A program made the translations under genes and the position numbers. This document shows positions 53,185 through 61,452 of a stretch of DNA of 64,000 bases, in pieces. The notes under the pieces were generated by a model. That model saw nothing but the letters and a program-made list of their open reading frames with translations. It had not been told where the DNA came from and searched no databases. Each line of letters starts with the position of its first letter. The first letter of the stretch is position 1. This DNA comes from Lactonifactor sp. BIOML-A5 (GTDB lineage Bacteria > Bacillota > Clostridia > Lachnospirales > Lachnospiraceae). The stretch covers positions 1-64,000 of the forward strand of contig NZ_WKYV01000021.1 in NCBI RefSeq assembly GCF_009677585.1. Direction: 5' to 3'.

Positions 53185-53403
53185 TCATTCCACCTGTATC
53201 ATTTCAGCATCTGCTTTCCGCACGGACAGTTCATATCCTCTCACTGTAATTTCTACCGGATCTCCCAGAGGTGCTACCTTGCGTACAAAAACCTCCGTAC
53301 CTTTGGTAATCCCCATATCCATAATTCTTCGTTTTACCGGACCCTCCCCGGCTACTTTAGTCACTTTTACGCTTTTCCCACAGGGAATTTCTTTCAGTGT
53401 CAT
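53185..53403 (-). CDS. feoA: FeoA protein (second copy in the operon)
   Basis: This 72-residue SH3-like protein has the FeoA pattern GKSVKVTKVAGEGPVKRRIMD split over strands and ends in VRKADAEMIQVE. FeoA is needed for FeoB activity, probably through contact with the GTPase domain. It lies 16 bases after the first feoA. Confidence 0.92.
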   Translation of the reverse strand: MTLKEIPCGKSVKVTKVAGEGPVKRRIMDMGITKGTEVFVRKVAPLGDPVEITVRGYELSVRKADAEMIQVE

Positions 53404-53419
53404 TCTTGTCTCTCCTTCT

Positions 53420-53635
53420 TTATCCTACCATAATTTTGTTGGCCATATCTTTTCCGATAGCCACACGGGACTCCTTAACATTCACAATCATATTACCGCC
53501 AATCTCTGAGACTACAGTAACAATGCTGCCTGTTATAAAACCCAGATTTTCCAAGAATCTTCTTGTCTCTTCTTTTCCTCCAACCTTACGGATTACGTTA
53601 GGTTCTCCGGCTTTTACCATTGTTAACGGCATCAT
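53420..53635 (-). CDS. feoA: FeoA protein (first gene of the operon)
   Basis: This 71-residue FeoA domain protein (FLENLGFITGSIVTVVSEIGG) differs from its neighbour, so the operon has two distinct FeoA units. A second ATG follows directly at 53632. A strong promoter at 53691-53719 and a Fur-like box at 53665-53679 precede it. Confidence 0.9.
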   Translation of the reverse strand: MMPLTMVKAGEPNVIRKVGGKEETRRFLENLGFITGSIVTVVSEIGGNMIVNVKESRVAIGKDMANKIMVG

Positions 53636-53664
53636 ATCCCCTCTACTTTCTTAAAGATTGAAAT

Positions 53665-53679
53665 TGATAATAGTTTTCA
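53665..53679. promoter_or_regulatory. Fur-like box of the feo operon
   Basis: TGATAAT-A-GTTTTCA matches the 7-1-7 Fur consensus TGATAATnATTATCA at 12 of 14 positions. It lies just downstream of the -10 box, a place where binding would block transcription. Confidence 0.55.
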
Positions 53680-53690
53680 TTTCTGTAGTT

Positions 53691-53719
53691 AGTATATTCT
53701 AACATCCAATTATTGTCAA
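53691..53719 (-). promoter_or_regulatory. feo operon promoter
   Basis: Minus strand TTGACA (53719-53714), 17 bases, TATACT (53696-53691). Confidence 0.7.
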
Positions 53720-53755
53720 GAACCTTATTGATACTTTTTCTCAATTACCTTTTGT

Positions 53756-53784
53756 TTGCTGTTGCGTGCCGGATATGTTATACT
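53756..53784 (+). promoter_or_regulatory. promoter of the DtxR/MntR-type gene
   Basis: TTGCTG (53756-53761), 17 bases, TATACT (53779-53784). Confidence 0.5.
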
Positions 53785-53837
53785 AATTGAATCTGACATA
53801 CAAACAGTGAATATTATGGAATTAAGGTGGGAATACC

Positions 53838-54197
53838 ATGCATGTGAATGAATCTGCTGAAAATTATTTGGAAACTATACTTGTCCTAAGCAAGTCACAT
53901 CCCGTTGTCCGCTCCGTAGATATTGCGGAAGAATTAGGATTTAAAAAGTCAAGTGTCAGCGTGGCTATGAAAAACCTTCGTCAAAAAGAACATATCGTCA
54001 TGTCAAAAGAGGGGTATATCACCCTGACGGAATCGGGACAAGAGATCGCTGAGATGATCTTTGAGCGCCATGAACTGTTAACAAACTGGCTGGTCCGTCT
54101 TGGGGTGGATGACAAGATTGCTGCAGAGGACGCCTGCAGAATAGAGCATGTGATCAGTAAAGAAAGTTTTGAGGCTATAAAAAGACATATCAAGTGA
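53838..54197 (+). CDS. DtxR/MntR-family metal-dependent regulator
   Basis: This 119-residue protein has the winged HTH (VRSVDIAEELGFKKSSVSVAM) and the metal-binding dimerisation domain (FERHELLTNWLVRLG, DACRIEHVIS), but no SH3-like domain, as in MntR and short IdeR forms. It is divergent from the feo operon and may bind the palindrome at 53157 or sites near its own gene. Iron or manganese could be the co-repressor. Confidence 0.88.
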   Translation: MHVNESAENYLETILVLSKSHPVVRSVDIAEELGFKKSSVSVAMKNLRQKEHIVMSKEGYITLTESGQEIAEMIFERHELLTNWLVRLGVDDKIAAEDACRIEHVISKESFEAIKRHIK

Positions 54198-54214
54198 AGA
54201 TCATACTTCCATTG

Positions 54215-54248
54215 CAGGAGGCAGCTGGTTCAAACCAGCTGCCTCCTG
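54215..54248. terminator. bidirectional terminator
   Basis: CAGGAGGCAGCTGGTT pairs with AACCAGCTGCCTCCTG over a 2-base loop, between the convergent DtxR and permease genes. Confidence 0.8.
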
Positions 54249-54253
54249 TTTCA

Positions 54254-55819
54254 TCATACATAATCAAAGTCATCCGGCGCGTCAAACCATTTGCCTTTTC
54301 CCAGATTCAGGATAAAACAGATTACCGCCATCACCAGATAAGCCAGAGCAAAGGGAGAGGTGAGATGCAGCCCCAGCTCAGCGCTGTGGATAAATCCAAA
54401 GGCAGACAGCAAAGCACCCACCAGACAGGTGATTCCCACTGCATTTAGCTTTTTCTCAATAATAAACACGGTCATTGTGCCCAGAAGAATCCCTATGATA
54501 ATTGCCCCTGACTTTACCGCCGGCACTCCGTTCCACATAACCCCGGCATCGACCAGCTGTTGATTAATTTCCGGAGCGTATCCGGAAAGCCCGTTGGCCA
54601 TTGTTTCTGTATAAGTTCCTGTAAGGCTTACCGCACCTGTAATCTGTGTAAACAGATAATCAGCAACCGGGGGCACCATTGCTATCCCCACTGCTGCATA
54701 GTGCCTCACCGGCGTATCCTTGAACGCCTGGGATACCATAACGATGGCACACCAGATATATGTAATAGCACAAACAGCAGGCGGCACCAGATTATTCAGG
54801 AATGTAAACAGTCCAAAAATGCCGGCCAGCCCGAATACGATGCCCGAGACTGCCGAATAACCGATTCCTGCCTCTGATTTCTTAAGTCCCGCATGCCCCA
54901 GCCACACAGTGTTGGGAACTACGCCTCCAAATAAAGCAGAAAACATGGTACATATGCCGTCAGCAAACTGTGCTTCCCGGACACTGTAATTGTCTCCCGC
55001 TGCATTGGCAGCCTCCACATTGTCCATCGTCTCTATAAAATTATAGATTTCAATGGGGATAATAATTGTAAGGTAGGGAGCTACAACAGCAAATCCGCTG
55101 ACAAGCGCCTGCACTGTAGTAACCGGATTCGGAAAATAAAAACCTATTCCGGAAAAGTCGAAGTGTGTCCGCCCCAGGCAAAGTGCATAGATAATGCCTC
55201 CCACAATTGCCACCACCAGAGGAGGAATTTTTTTTGGAAAGAGATATCCTCCAAATACACCGAACATGGCTACTATAAAAATAGGCAGCCCCACCACAGG
55301 ATCCCGAAACACGTCAAACACACCCTGGGTTGCCATCCAGATAAACCCGATCCCGGCCACAGTGCCGAGAAGAGCTGCTCTCGGCACTTTTTTCTTGATC
55401 CAGGGGCCGATGATGCCGCCGCAGAATTCAACAAACCCGCCGATAAAACAGGCCGCCACTGCAGCGGACCAGGCAAGCTGTGGATCCCCCAGCGCATAGT
55501 GAAGAGGGGTGATTACCCCGTAGAGCATTACAAACATAGCGGGAGTGGAAACACCGGAAGGCAGCGCTGTTACATCACTGCGCCCTTCCTTTTTAGACAG
55601 CTTGTATCCCATATAGCAGTAATACAATCCTCCCAGAAGCAGTCCGATGGACATTCCCGGTATCACCCGGCCATACACAATTTCATCCGGCCACTTAAGA
55701 ACCCCTGACAGAGTGGCAATTACAATGAGATAGTTCACAATGTTATTGGTCACAATATATGTGATACCGCCCAAATCCCCGCGTTTAAAAAAAGGTACCG
55801 TAAGTTTTGTCTGATTCAC
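54254..55819 (-). CDS. NCS2-like (xanthine/uracil permease family) transporter
   Basis: This 521-residue membrane protein has about 13 helices. The first conserved part is GDLGGITYIVTNNIVNYL, followed by TALPSGVSTPAMF, IPIEIYNFIETMDNVEAANAAG split over two segments and GGVVPNTVWLGHAG. This is the layout of NCS2-type nucleobase transporters and related purine/ascorbate carriers. The start is GTG at 55819, after GGATGGG. It lies 27 bases behind the MtmB-like gene and should import its substrate. The family points to a nucleobase-like or other ring compound, but the true substrate is unknown. Confidence 0.75.
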   Translation of the reverse strand: MNQTKLTVPFFKRGDLGGITYIVTNNIVNYLIVIATLSGVLKWPDEIVYGRVIPGMSIGLLLGGLYYCYMGYKLSKKEGRSDVTALPSGVSTPAMFVMLYGVITPLHYALGDPQLAWSAAVAACFIGGFVEFCGGIIGPWIKKKVPRAALLGTVAGIGFIWMATQGVFDVFRDPVVGLPIFIVAMFGVFGGYLFPKKIPPLVVAIVGGIIYALCLGRTHFDFSGIGFYFPNPVTTVQALVSGFAVVAPYLTIIIPIEIYNFIETMDNVEAANAAGDNYSVREAQFADGICTMFSALFGGVVPNTVWLGHAGLKKSEAGIGYSAVSGIVFGLAGIFGLFTFLNNLVPPAVCAITYIWCAIVMVSQAFKDTPVRHYAAVGIAMVPPVADYLFTQITGAVSLTGTYTETMANGLSGYAPEINQQLVDAGVMWNGVPAVKSGAIIIGILLGTMTVFIIEKKLNAVGITCLVGALLSAFGFIHSAELGLHLTSPFALAYLVMAVICFILNLGKGKWFDAPDDFDYV

Positions 55820-55846
55820 TTTTTCCCATCCTTTCTCCTGCTGTGG

Positions 55847-57223
55847 CTAAAAACAGATTCCCATGTTTCTCAGCTCCTCTTTCACTTCCACATACATAGC
55901 TTCCCACTCAGGAATTGGAGTTACTGTCTCCATGTCGTACGCCTCGTCAAAGCGTTTTCCTTTATTCTTATCCTCCATCTGGAATATATGCTCATATTTT
56001 CCCAGAAGCTTTAACACGATCTCATTTGCCTGCGCCCGGGTCATTCCCTGTCTTGCCACAGCTTTGCCTACCTCGCCCATCAACCTTACTTCAAGCCCTG
56101 TGCCGTTGGGCTCTCTTCCGTTTGCAGATCCAAGCCCTTCCAGGTGTCCGCCGCATACGGTTACAACAATAGAATTCGCCGCCACTTCATAGAGAAGCTC
56201 TTTGGTGAGCGCGCCGCTGCTGGGCCACAGATCACATACAATAATGGCGGGAGCACATTTTGCAAAGATCTGGCAGAGTACTGCCTGAAGCCACAGGCAT
56301 CCCCTGGCCGTGGTGGCCACTTCCTTGATATGGATGGGATGACAGAGGTGATAGTCTGCCAGGCACAAAATATTAGCTGCCAGGATAGATGCTGTCATTA
56401 CAAGGGTGGCACCCGGAGCATCTCCCGCCAGGCCTCCCACCATAGTGCAGGCCAGAGAGGCATTTTTCATTCCATAATCAAGGGAGTTGGCAGCACGTAT
56501 CAGATTCCCGTTGTCAATAATCAGTTCGTTAAACATCGCCACCAGATGGGAGTCGCATGGACGCAGGCAGCGCTCATAGGAGGCGCTCAGATCCCCCATT
56601 TCTGTAACCGCACTCTCAGCCGCCAAAAGCCCCATACCAGGCCTTCCCACAGCTTCCAGAGCCTTGTGGAGATACTGAAGTTCCCGCCTCACGGCAATCA
56701 CTTCCGTGGGATCCCCGCTTTTCACAGTATGGCCGTCCACATCTACCAGAGATCCGCAGGTCAGCAAATCGACCACTGGTTCCTGGGCAGAGCTTAACAC
56801 ATTGGCATAATACATACGTTCCGGCGTAGGGCATCCCGGATTGCCGGCCCAGACAGCCGGTTCTCTTCTGTCTTCTATGCCTCTGGCTACAAGAGTATAC
56901 GCGTCTTTGCCTTCTCCCATCACCAGCTCCTGTTTCATGTTCTTAATGCCCTGCTCAATCTCTTCCTCCGTAAATGTGATAATACGGCCTGTGGACATAT
57001 TGTAGACACCGATTTTCAAAATCAGGGCTTTAGCAGCCGCCAGCATATCCTCCAAGAGACGGTCATCCTGGGGAATGAGAACCTCTTTGTCCCAGCTGAA
57101 GCTGTACTCCTCTACTAATTCCCGGACTTCGTCTATCAGATAGTCCATGTCCCACTCATTCTTTGTTACCTTTGTTCCAGTATAGCTCCTGGAACAGATT
57201 TCCAGATACTCCTTTGCATTCAT
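55847..57223 (-). CDS. MtmB-like methyltransferase with Leu at the pyrrolysine position
   Basis: This 458-residue protein aligns without gaps (constant offset of two) with archaeal monomethylamine:corrinoid methyltransferase MtmB as I remember it. Shared blocks include GRPGMG, CDSHLVAMFNEL, VGGLAGD, HPIHI and the C-terminal YDMETVTPIPE region. Pyl202 of MtmB corresponds to Leu200, and the residues around it (Glu229, Glu259, Gln333) correspond to Leu227, Leu257 and Asp331. There is no in-frame TAG. It is therefore a non-pyrrolysine member with a rebuilt active site, and monomethylamine is an unlikely substrate. AAGGAGG precedes the ATG. No corrinoid protein gene is nearby. Confidence 0.85.
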   Translation of the reverse strand: MNAKEYLEICSRSYTGTKVTKNEWDMDYLIDEVRELVEEYSFSWDKEVLIPQDDRLLEDMLAAAKALILKIGVYNMSTGRIITFTEEEIEQGIKNMKQELVMGEGKDAYTLVARGIEDRREPAVWAGNPGCPTPERMYYANVLSSAQEPVVDLLTCGSLVDVDGHTVKSGDPTEVIAVRRELQYLHKALEAVGRPGMGLLAAESAVTEMGDLSASYERCLRPCDSHLVAMFNELIIDNGNLIRAANSLDYGMKNASLACTMVGGLAGDAPGATLVMTASILAANILCLADYHLCHPIHIKEVATTARGCLWLQAVLCQIFAKCAPAIIVCDLWPSSGALTKELLYEVAANSIVVTVCGGHLEGLGSANGREPNGTGLEVRLMGEVGKAVARQGMTRAQANEIVLKLLGKYEHIFQMEDKNKGKRFDEAYDMETVTPIPEWEAMYVEVKEELRNMGICF

Positions 57224-57372
57224 CTGTTCATCCTCCTTATCCTATCACCATTTGCCAGATACTTACCGCAACAAGCACCGCCTGTCCCACTTCCAGTCAG
57301 TTCTTCCGCAACTCTGAACTGCAGCACTTATGATAATACCGAAATCTGTTTCTGCAGATTTCTATATATCAA

Positions 57373-57425
57373 AAAAGGACGAAAAACCTTTAAATCTAAA
57401 ATTTAAATAGGTTTTTCGTCCTTTT
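57373..57425 (-). terminator. terminator-like hairpin in the leader of the MtmB-like gene (possible attenuator)
   Basis: A 16-bp stem (57373-57388 with 57410-57425), extended by TTTAAAT/ATTTAAA, is followed on the minus strand by a run of T. It lies about 20 bases after the predicted transcription start and 150 bases before the gene. A second small hairpin GAAATCTG/CAGATTTC follows at about 57339-57360. Flanking genes are divergent, so a normal end-of-gene terminator is not needed here. Confidence 0.6.
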
Positions 57426-57453
57426 ATACGGTTGTTATAAAACTATTTGTAAT

Positions 57454-57482
57454 ATAATACCATATTTTGTTATTTTTATCAA
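57454..57482 (-). promoter_or_regulatory. promoter of the MtmB-like gene and NCS2-like permease
   Basis: Minus strand TTGATA (57482-57477), 17 bases, TATTAT (57459-57454), giving a leader of about 220 bases. Confidence 0.6.
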
Positions 57483-57562
57483 TATTTTCTATTGTTATCA
57501 GTATTTATTTCTCCTAATCCTTTTATAAGCCCTGCTGATAAAAGGAACTTTCCGGTAACTTA

Positions 57563-57591
57563 TTGATTTTACAGAACATCTGTACTATACT
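57563..57591 (+). promoter_or_regulatory. ferritin gene promoter with internal dyad
   Basis: TTGATT (57563-57568), 17 bases, TATACT (57586-57591). The spacer holds the palindrome ACAGA-ACA-TCTGT (57571-57583), a possible operator of unknown owner. Confidence 0.6.
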
Positions 57592-57625
57592 GTAGACAAG
57601 CTTAGAACTGAAAGGAGAAATGATT

Positions 57626-58138
57626 ATGTTAAATAAAAAAGTAGCTGAACTTTTAAATACACAGGTTAATAAAGAGTTTTATTCCGCTTATCTCTATCTC
57701 CACTTTGCTAATTTTTATGTGGAGCAGGGTCTGAACGGCTTTGCCAACTGGTACCAGGTACAGGCACAGGAAGAGCGGGATCATGCTATGTTATTTATAC
57801 AATATATGCAAAATAATGATGTACCCGTCACGTTTGAGGCAATTGAAAAGCCTTCTTCTGGTCTCGGTGAAAATATGGATGCCCTGAAGGAGGGATTGGC
57901 CCATGAGCAGTATGTCACCGGCCTGATTCACAACATCTACGATGCCGCTTATAGTGTAAAGGATTTCCGGACCATGCAGTTTTTAGACTGGTTTGTCAAA
58001 GAGCAGGGGGAAGAGGAAACAAACGCGAATGATTTGATCAAAAAAATGGAGCTCTTTGGTTCGGATCCAAAAAGTCTCTATATGCTGGACCAGGAGCTTG
58101 CAGGCAGGGTATATGCTGCGCCTTCTCTGGTGCTGTAA
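57626..58138 (+). CDS. ftnA: ferritin
   Basis: About 170 residues with the four-helix ferritin fold and di-iron ligands in NKEFYSAYLYLHFA, QEERDHAMLFIQYM and VKEQGEEETNAN. It oxidises and stores iron. ATG 57626 lies 8 bases after AAAGGAG; the ATG at 57620 is too close to it. Iron storage here and Feo uptake 4 kb away suggest linked iron control, though no Fur box is seen. Confidence 0.94.
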   Translation: MLNKKVAELLNTQVNKEFYSAYLYLHFANFYVEQGLNGFANWYQVQAQEERDHAMLFIQYMQNNDVPVTFEAIEKPSSGLGENMDALKEGLAHEQYVTGLIHNIYDAAYSVKDFRTMQFLDWFVKEQGEEETNANDLIKKMELFGSDPKSLYMLDQELAGRVYAAPSLVL

Positions 58139-58165
58139 GGCAGAAAAAAGGGAGGAGAGACCTAT

Positions 58166-58402
58166 ATGCGTCTTGAACAGATACAGACACTGCTGAAAGA
58201 ACGGCAGCAGCCCTACTCCTATGTGGAAGAAGACGGCTGCGGCAGCATTGACTTTGAATACCGGGGAATTGCCTATCATGTCTGGGAATTCCAGGACGAG
58301 GCCTGGGGGGCTGAGACCAATGTGAGAAACGGCGGCTACAGCGAAGATCTCTACGGGGATTATGAAGCCCAGATCATACAGATTATTAATGAATGGAAAT
58401 AA
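58166..58402 (+). CDS. small conserved protein of unknown function
   Basis: This 78-residue acidic protein (EEDGCGSIDFEYRGIAYHVW, ETNVRNGGYSEDLYGDYE) has no membrane helix. Similar short proteins occur in Lachnospiraceae and are sometimes labelled kinase without support. AGGAGAG precedes the ATG. It follows the ferritin gene by 27 bases and may share its transcript. Confidence 0.6.
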   Translation: MRLEQIQTLLKERQQPYSYVEEDGCGSIDFEYRGIAYHVWEFQDEAWGAETNVRNGGYSEDLYGDYEAQIIQIINEWK

Positions 58403-58410
58403 ACCCGGAA

Positions 58411-58446
58411 AACCGGAAAACCAACTGATTGGTTTTCCGGTTTTTC
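58411..58446. terminator. bidirectional terminator
   Basis: AACCGGAAAACC (58411-58422) pairs with GGTTTTCCGGTT (58431-58442), followed by TTTTT. Confidence 0.85.
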
Positions 58447-58461
58447 TCTTTGGTGCTATTG

Positions 58462-59727
58462 CTATTTTCTGGTCTTCCAGGTAGGACAGCCGTCTATGGT
58501 ACACCGGTTTTTCCAGCCTGCAGCAATACAGAACGCAGATATCAGCAGCAGAATGATAATGCCAAATAAAACCGGACGGTAATCATTTATAAAATCGTAG
58601 ATAAACCCGTAGGCTGGAATCAGGAGGATAGATGCCAGAGGAGCTCCCATGGAAACCTTGGCATATATCTGCTCATAATCCTTCTGTCCATAAAAGGTAA
58701 GGGTCAAGATAGGCGCCAGCACCATAACGCCGGAGCTGACCAGGCCGTGCAGAAAGGTCGCTAGTCCAAAGATCATAAAGCTGTGGGATGCGAAAAGAAA
58801 GCCTGCTGCCGCCAAAAGTCCGATCACAATGATGCCATAGCAGGTTTTCAGACTGCCGATGCGGTCACTGATCATGCCTATGGCCACGGATCCGATGGAG
58901 CTTCCAACAGAGGCAAAGGCCAGCGCCATCCCTGTACTCTGGGCGGAGTAACCCAGCAGCTGTCCGTAGGTGGGAATATGCTGAACAAATACCCCCACTC
59001 CTGTAATCGCAATCATAAATATCAGCAACAGATAAAAAGATATGGATTTTAAGGCTGTCTTCTCCTCTATCTCTAGCTGCTGTTTGGGTTTTCCTTTGTC
59101 TGCCGCCGTCTTTTTTTCTTCTGCTCCATAGGGCAGCATACCGCTGTCTTTGGGCGAATTGCGCAGAAGTATTAATGACGACAATAAAATAACGGCAAAT
59201 GTAACCCCTCCAACCATGATATAAGCAGTTCTCCATCCGCTTCCGGCTATGACAGCAGAGGTGACCGGCTGAAGGACAGCTCCAAACAGACTGACGCAGG
59301 CCATCTGGATGCCGAGCATAAGGCCTACATTTCTGGAAAACCACCGGTTAATCAGAATCGGCCCCAGAAGATTTACCACTATGGCCGCCCCTATGGCCTG
59401 GGGAACCGCAAGAAGATACCATCCGTATACCTTATTTAAAAACCCGCAGGCCGCAAATGAAACAGCCTGCAGTGCAGCCCCGGCCAGCGTCACTATCCGG
59501 ATATCGTACTTGTTGATTAGCTTTCCCGCAAGGGGAAGAAAAAGTACCAGCACTACGGAGGAGATGCTCATGTAGAGGGAGAGACTTCCTATTCCAACCC
59601 CAATTTCCCGGGATACCGGCAGGAGGAAGAGACCTGAGGTCATATTGATTCCGCCCCCCGCAAATCCCCGTATTAGTATTACTCCCAGCAGTATATTCCA
59701 CGCATAATGCCATCTTCTTTCAGTCAT
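58462..59727 (-). CDS. MFS transporter (OFA-like)
   Basis: This 421-residue carrier has 12 helices and a basic/acidic central loop near 200-220. NRWFSRNVGLMLGIQMA and GMISDRIGSLKTCYG are typical of the oxalate/formate-antiporter-like branch of the major facilitator superfamily, which often carries organic acids. It lies 2 bases after the thioredoxin-reductase fusion gene, so it is in the peroxiredoxin transcript, although a link in function is not obvious. Confidence 0.82.
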   Translation of the reverse strand: MTERRWHYAWNILLGVILIRGFAGGGINMTSGLFLLPVSREIGVGIGSLSLYMSISSVVLVLFLPLAGKLINKYDIRIVTLAGAALQAVSFAACGFLNKVYGWYLLAVPQAIGAAIVVNLLGPILINRWFSRNVGLMLGIQMACVSLFGAVLQPVTSAVIAGSGWRTAYIMVGGVTFAVILLSSLILLRNSPKDSGMLPYGAEEKKTAADKGKPKQQLEIEEKTALKSISFYLLLIFMIAITGVGVFVQHIPTYGQLLGYSAQSTGMALAFASVGSSIGSVAIGMISDRIGSLKTCYGIIVIGLLAAAGFLFASHSFMIFGLATFLHGLVSSGVMVLAPILTLTFYGQKDYEQIYAKVSMGAPLASILLIPAYGFIYDFINDYRPVLFGIIILLLISAFCIAAGWKNRCTIDGCPTWKTRK

Positions 59728-59729
59728 AG

Positions 59730-61379
59730 CTACCCTTCCTTTTCTATCTGCTCCAGAATCTGTTCCATGGAGAGTGCCCCGAATACGGTCTGTTTTTCAT
59801 CTATAATCAACGCCGGTACACTCATAAGGCTGTACGTTTTTTTCAGCTGGGGGAACATACTGATATCTATCATTTCTGCCTCTATCTGCGGGTTTAAGAC
59901 AGCCAGATGCTGTGCGGCTATTACGGTCTCCGGACAGAAATGACAGGACAAAGAGATTGCGATTTGCAGCTTTACCTTCCTTTGGACAGCCATCACCCGG
60001 TTTTGCACAGACTCTTCCACTCCCTGGCCAGGACCTGACAGATTATAGACAGCCAGCACGAAGGAATTAAACTCGTGGCCCGCCGGGATTCCGGCAAACT
60101 TAACCCCGCTGTATTCTTTTGTTTCTTTCAGAAGCGCAATCATAGGGAAGTTCTCAGCATTTACTTCTGCTTCCAATTCTTTATCCTCCCCCTTGCTCAG
60201 GATTTCCATATGAATCTTATTGCCTATACTGCATACCTCTTCACAAAATTTTCTAAGCTCTTCCGACTTTTTGCTGTCATCCAGGATAACTGCCAGGTAA
60301 GTCTCTCTCTCCAGTTTGTCAAACACCGTCTGTACCTGAGAACGCAATTCCTGTGAGATAATAGCAGGCTCATCTACAGAGTCCGCCTCTTTCTGCTCTG
60401 ACACATCCCGGCTTTTTTCCTCCCGAATGCCGTGCCTTTCCTTGTATTCTGTGATGTACTTTTCTACCTGTGTTGCCGCAATCGCCCCGTCAGAGGTAGC
60501 TGTCACCAGCTGCCTAAGAAGCTTTGGCCTGAGATCCCCCGCAGCATAGACGCCGGAAAGATTTGTCTCCATCCGTTCATTGGTTATCACATGCCCTGCC
60601 TCGTCTAATGCAACCTGTCCCTGATACAACTCTGTGGAAGGCTGATAACCGATAAAGACAAAGATGCCGAAGGTTTCATCCTCCTTCGCAGCTTTGTACT
60701 CAAAGATCTCTCCCGTCTGATTATTTTTAAATACAGCCCCTCTGAGCACAGTATCCCCGTATGCCTCTGCAATCTCCGTATGAAACATAACTTCAATCTT
60801 CGGATGGGAAAGCACTTTGTCAGAGATGGATTTTGCGCACTTAAAAGCGCCTTTTCTCACCACAACAGTCACTTTTTTCCCAAACCGGGTAAGGTAGAGA
60901 GCCTCTTCAGCCGCACTGTAGCCGCCGCCGATTACAAAAATATCTTTTCCCTCAAAGAAAAAGCCATCACAGGTAGCACAGTACCCGATTCCTCTGCCCC
61001 TAAACTCCTCTTCCCCCGGAAACCCCAGTTTTTTAGGCTCTGCGCCTGTGGCCAGTATAACAGCCCGGCTTCTTAAAACCCCGGAGCTTGTCTCTACCTC
61101 TTTAATCTCCTGGGTAAGCTTCAGGTTCACTACATCCTGCTGGATAAATTCTGTTCCAAAGGAAGTAGCCTGCTCCAGCATTCTTTCTGCCAGTTCGGTC
61201 CCGGATATTTTTTTAAAGCCCGGATAATTCGCGATCTCATCTGTAATTGCCGCCTGACCGCCGGCTCCCTGTTTTTCCACAACAGCAGCCTTTAGCTTTG
61301 CACGGCCCGCGTAGATTCCCGCAGTCAGACCGGCACAGCCCCCTCCCAGAATCAGCAGATCATATATATCATTTTCCAT
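59730..61379 (-). CDS. thioredoxin reductase fused to a C-terminal double-thioredoxin domain
   Basis: About 549 residues. Residues 1-310 are a low-molecular-weight thioredoxin reductase with FAD motif GGGCAGLTAG, redox pair Cys134-Cys137 (CATC) and NAD(P) motif GGGYSAAEEA. Residues about 345-549 form two thioredoxin folds, the second with Cys479-Cys482 (SCHFCPE). In AhpF the double-thioredoxin domain is at the N-terminus, so this is the reverse order. The peroxiredoxin gene lies just upstream, making an NAD(P)H peroxide-reduction system likely. ATG 61379 is preferred over the frame start at 61409. Confidence 0.88.
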   Translation of the reverse strand: MENDIYDLLILGGGCAGLTAGIYAGRAKLKAAVVEKQGAGGQAAITDEIANYPGFKKISGTELAERMLEQATSFGTEFIQQDVVNLKLTQEIKEVETSSGVLRSRAVILATGAEPKKLGFPGEEEFRGRGIGYCATCDGFFFEGKDIFVIGGGYSAAEEALYLTRFGKKVTVVVRKGAFKCAKSISDKVLSHPKIEVMFHTEIAEAYGDTVLRGAVFKNNQTGEIFEYKAAKEDETFGIFVFIGYQPSTELYQGQVALDEAGHVITNERMETNLSGVYAAGDLRPKLLRQLVTATSDGAIAATQVEKYITEYKERHGIREEKSRDVSEQKEADSVDEPAIISQELRSQVQTVFDKLERETYLAVILDDSKKSEELRKFCEEVCSIGNKIHMEILSKGEDKELEAEVNAENFPMIALLKETKEYSGVKFAGIPAGHEFNSFVLAVYNLSGPGQGVEESVQNRVMAVQRKVKLQIAISLSCHFCPETVIAAQHLAVLNPQIEAEMIDISMFPQLKKTYSLMSVPALIIDEKQTVFGALSMEQILEQIEKEG

Positions 61380-61452
61380 ATTTAAAATTCCTTTCCTGAC
61401 CGTACTCAAAAATGCCGCATGGGGACCAGCTGCAGGTCCCTGCGGCAGATTC

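Noticed and set aside
57224..57370. Cobalamin riboswitch in the leader of the MtmB-like gene
   Set aside because: No B12-box like sequence was found, so the leader was left as a possible attenuator of unknown type.
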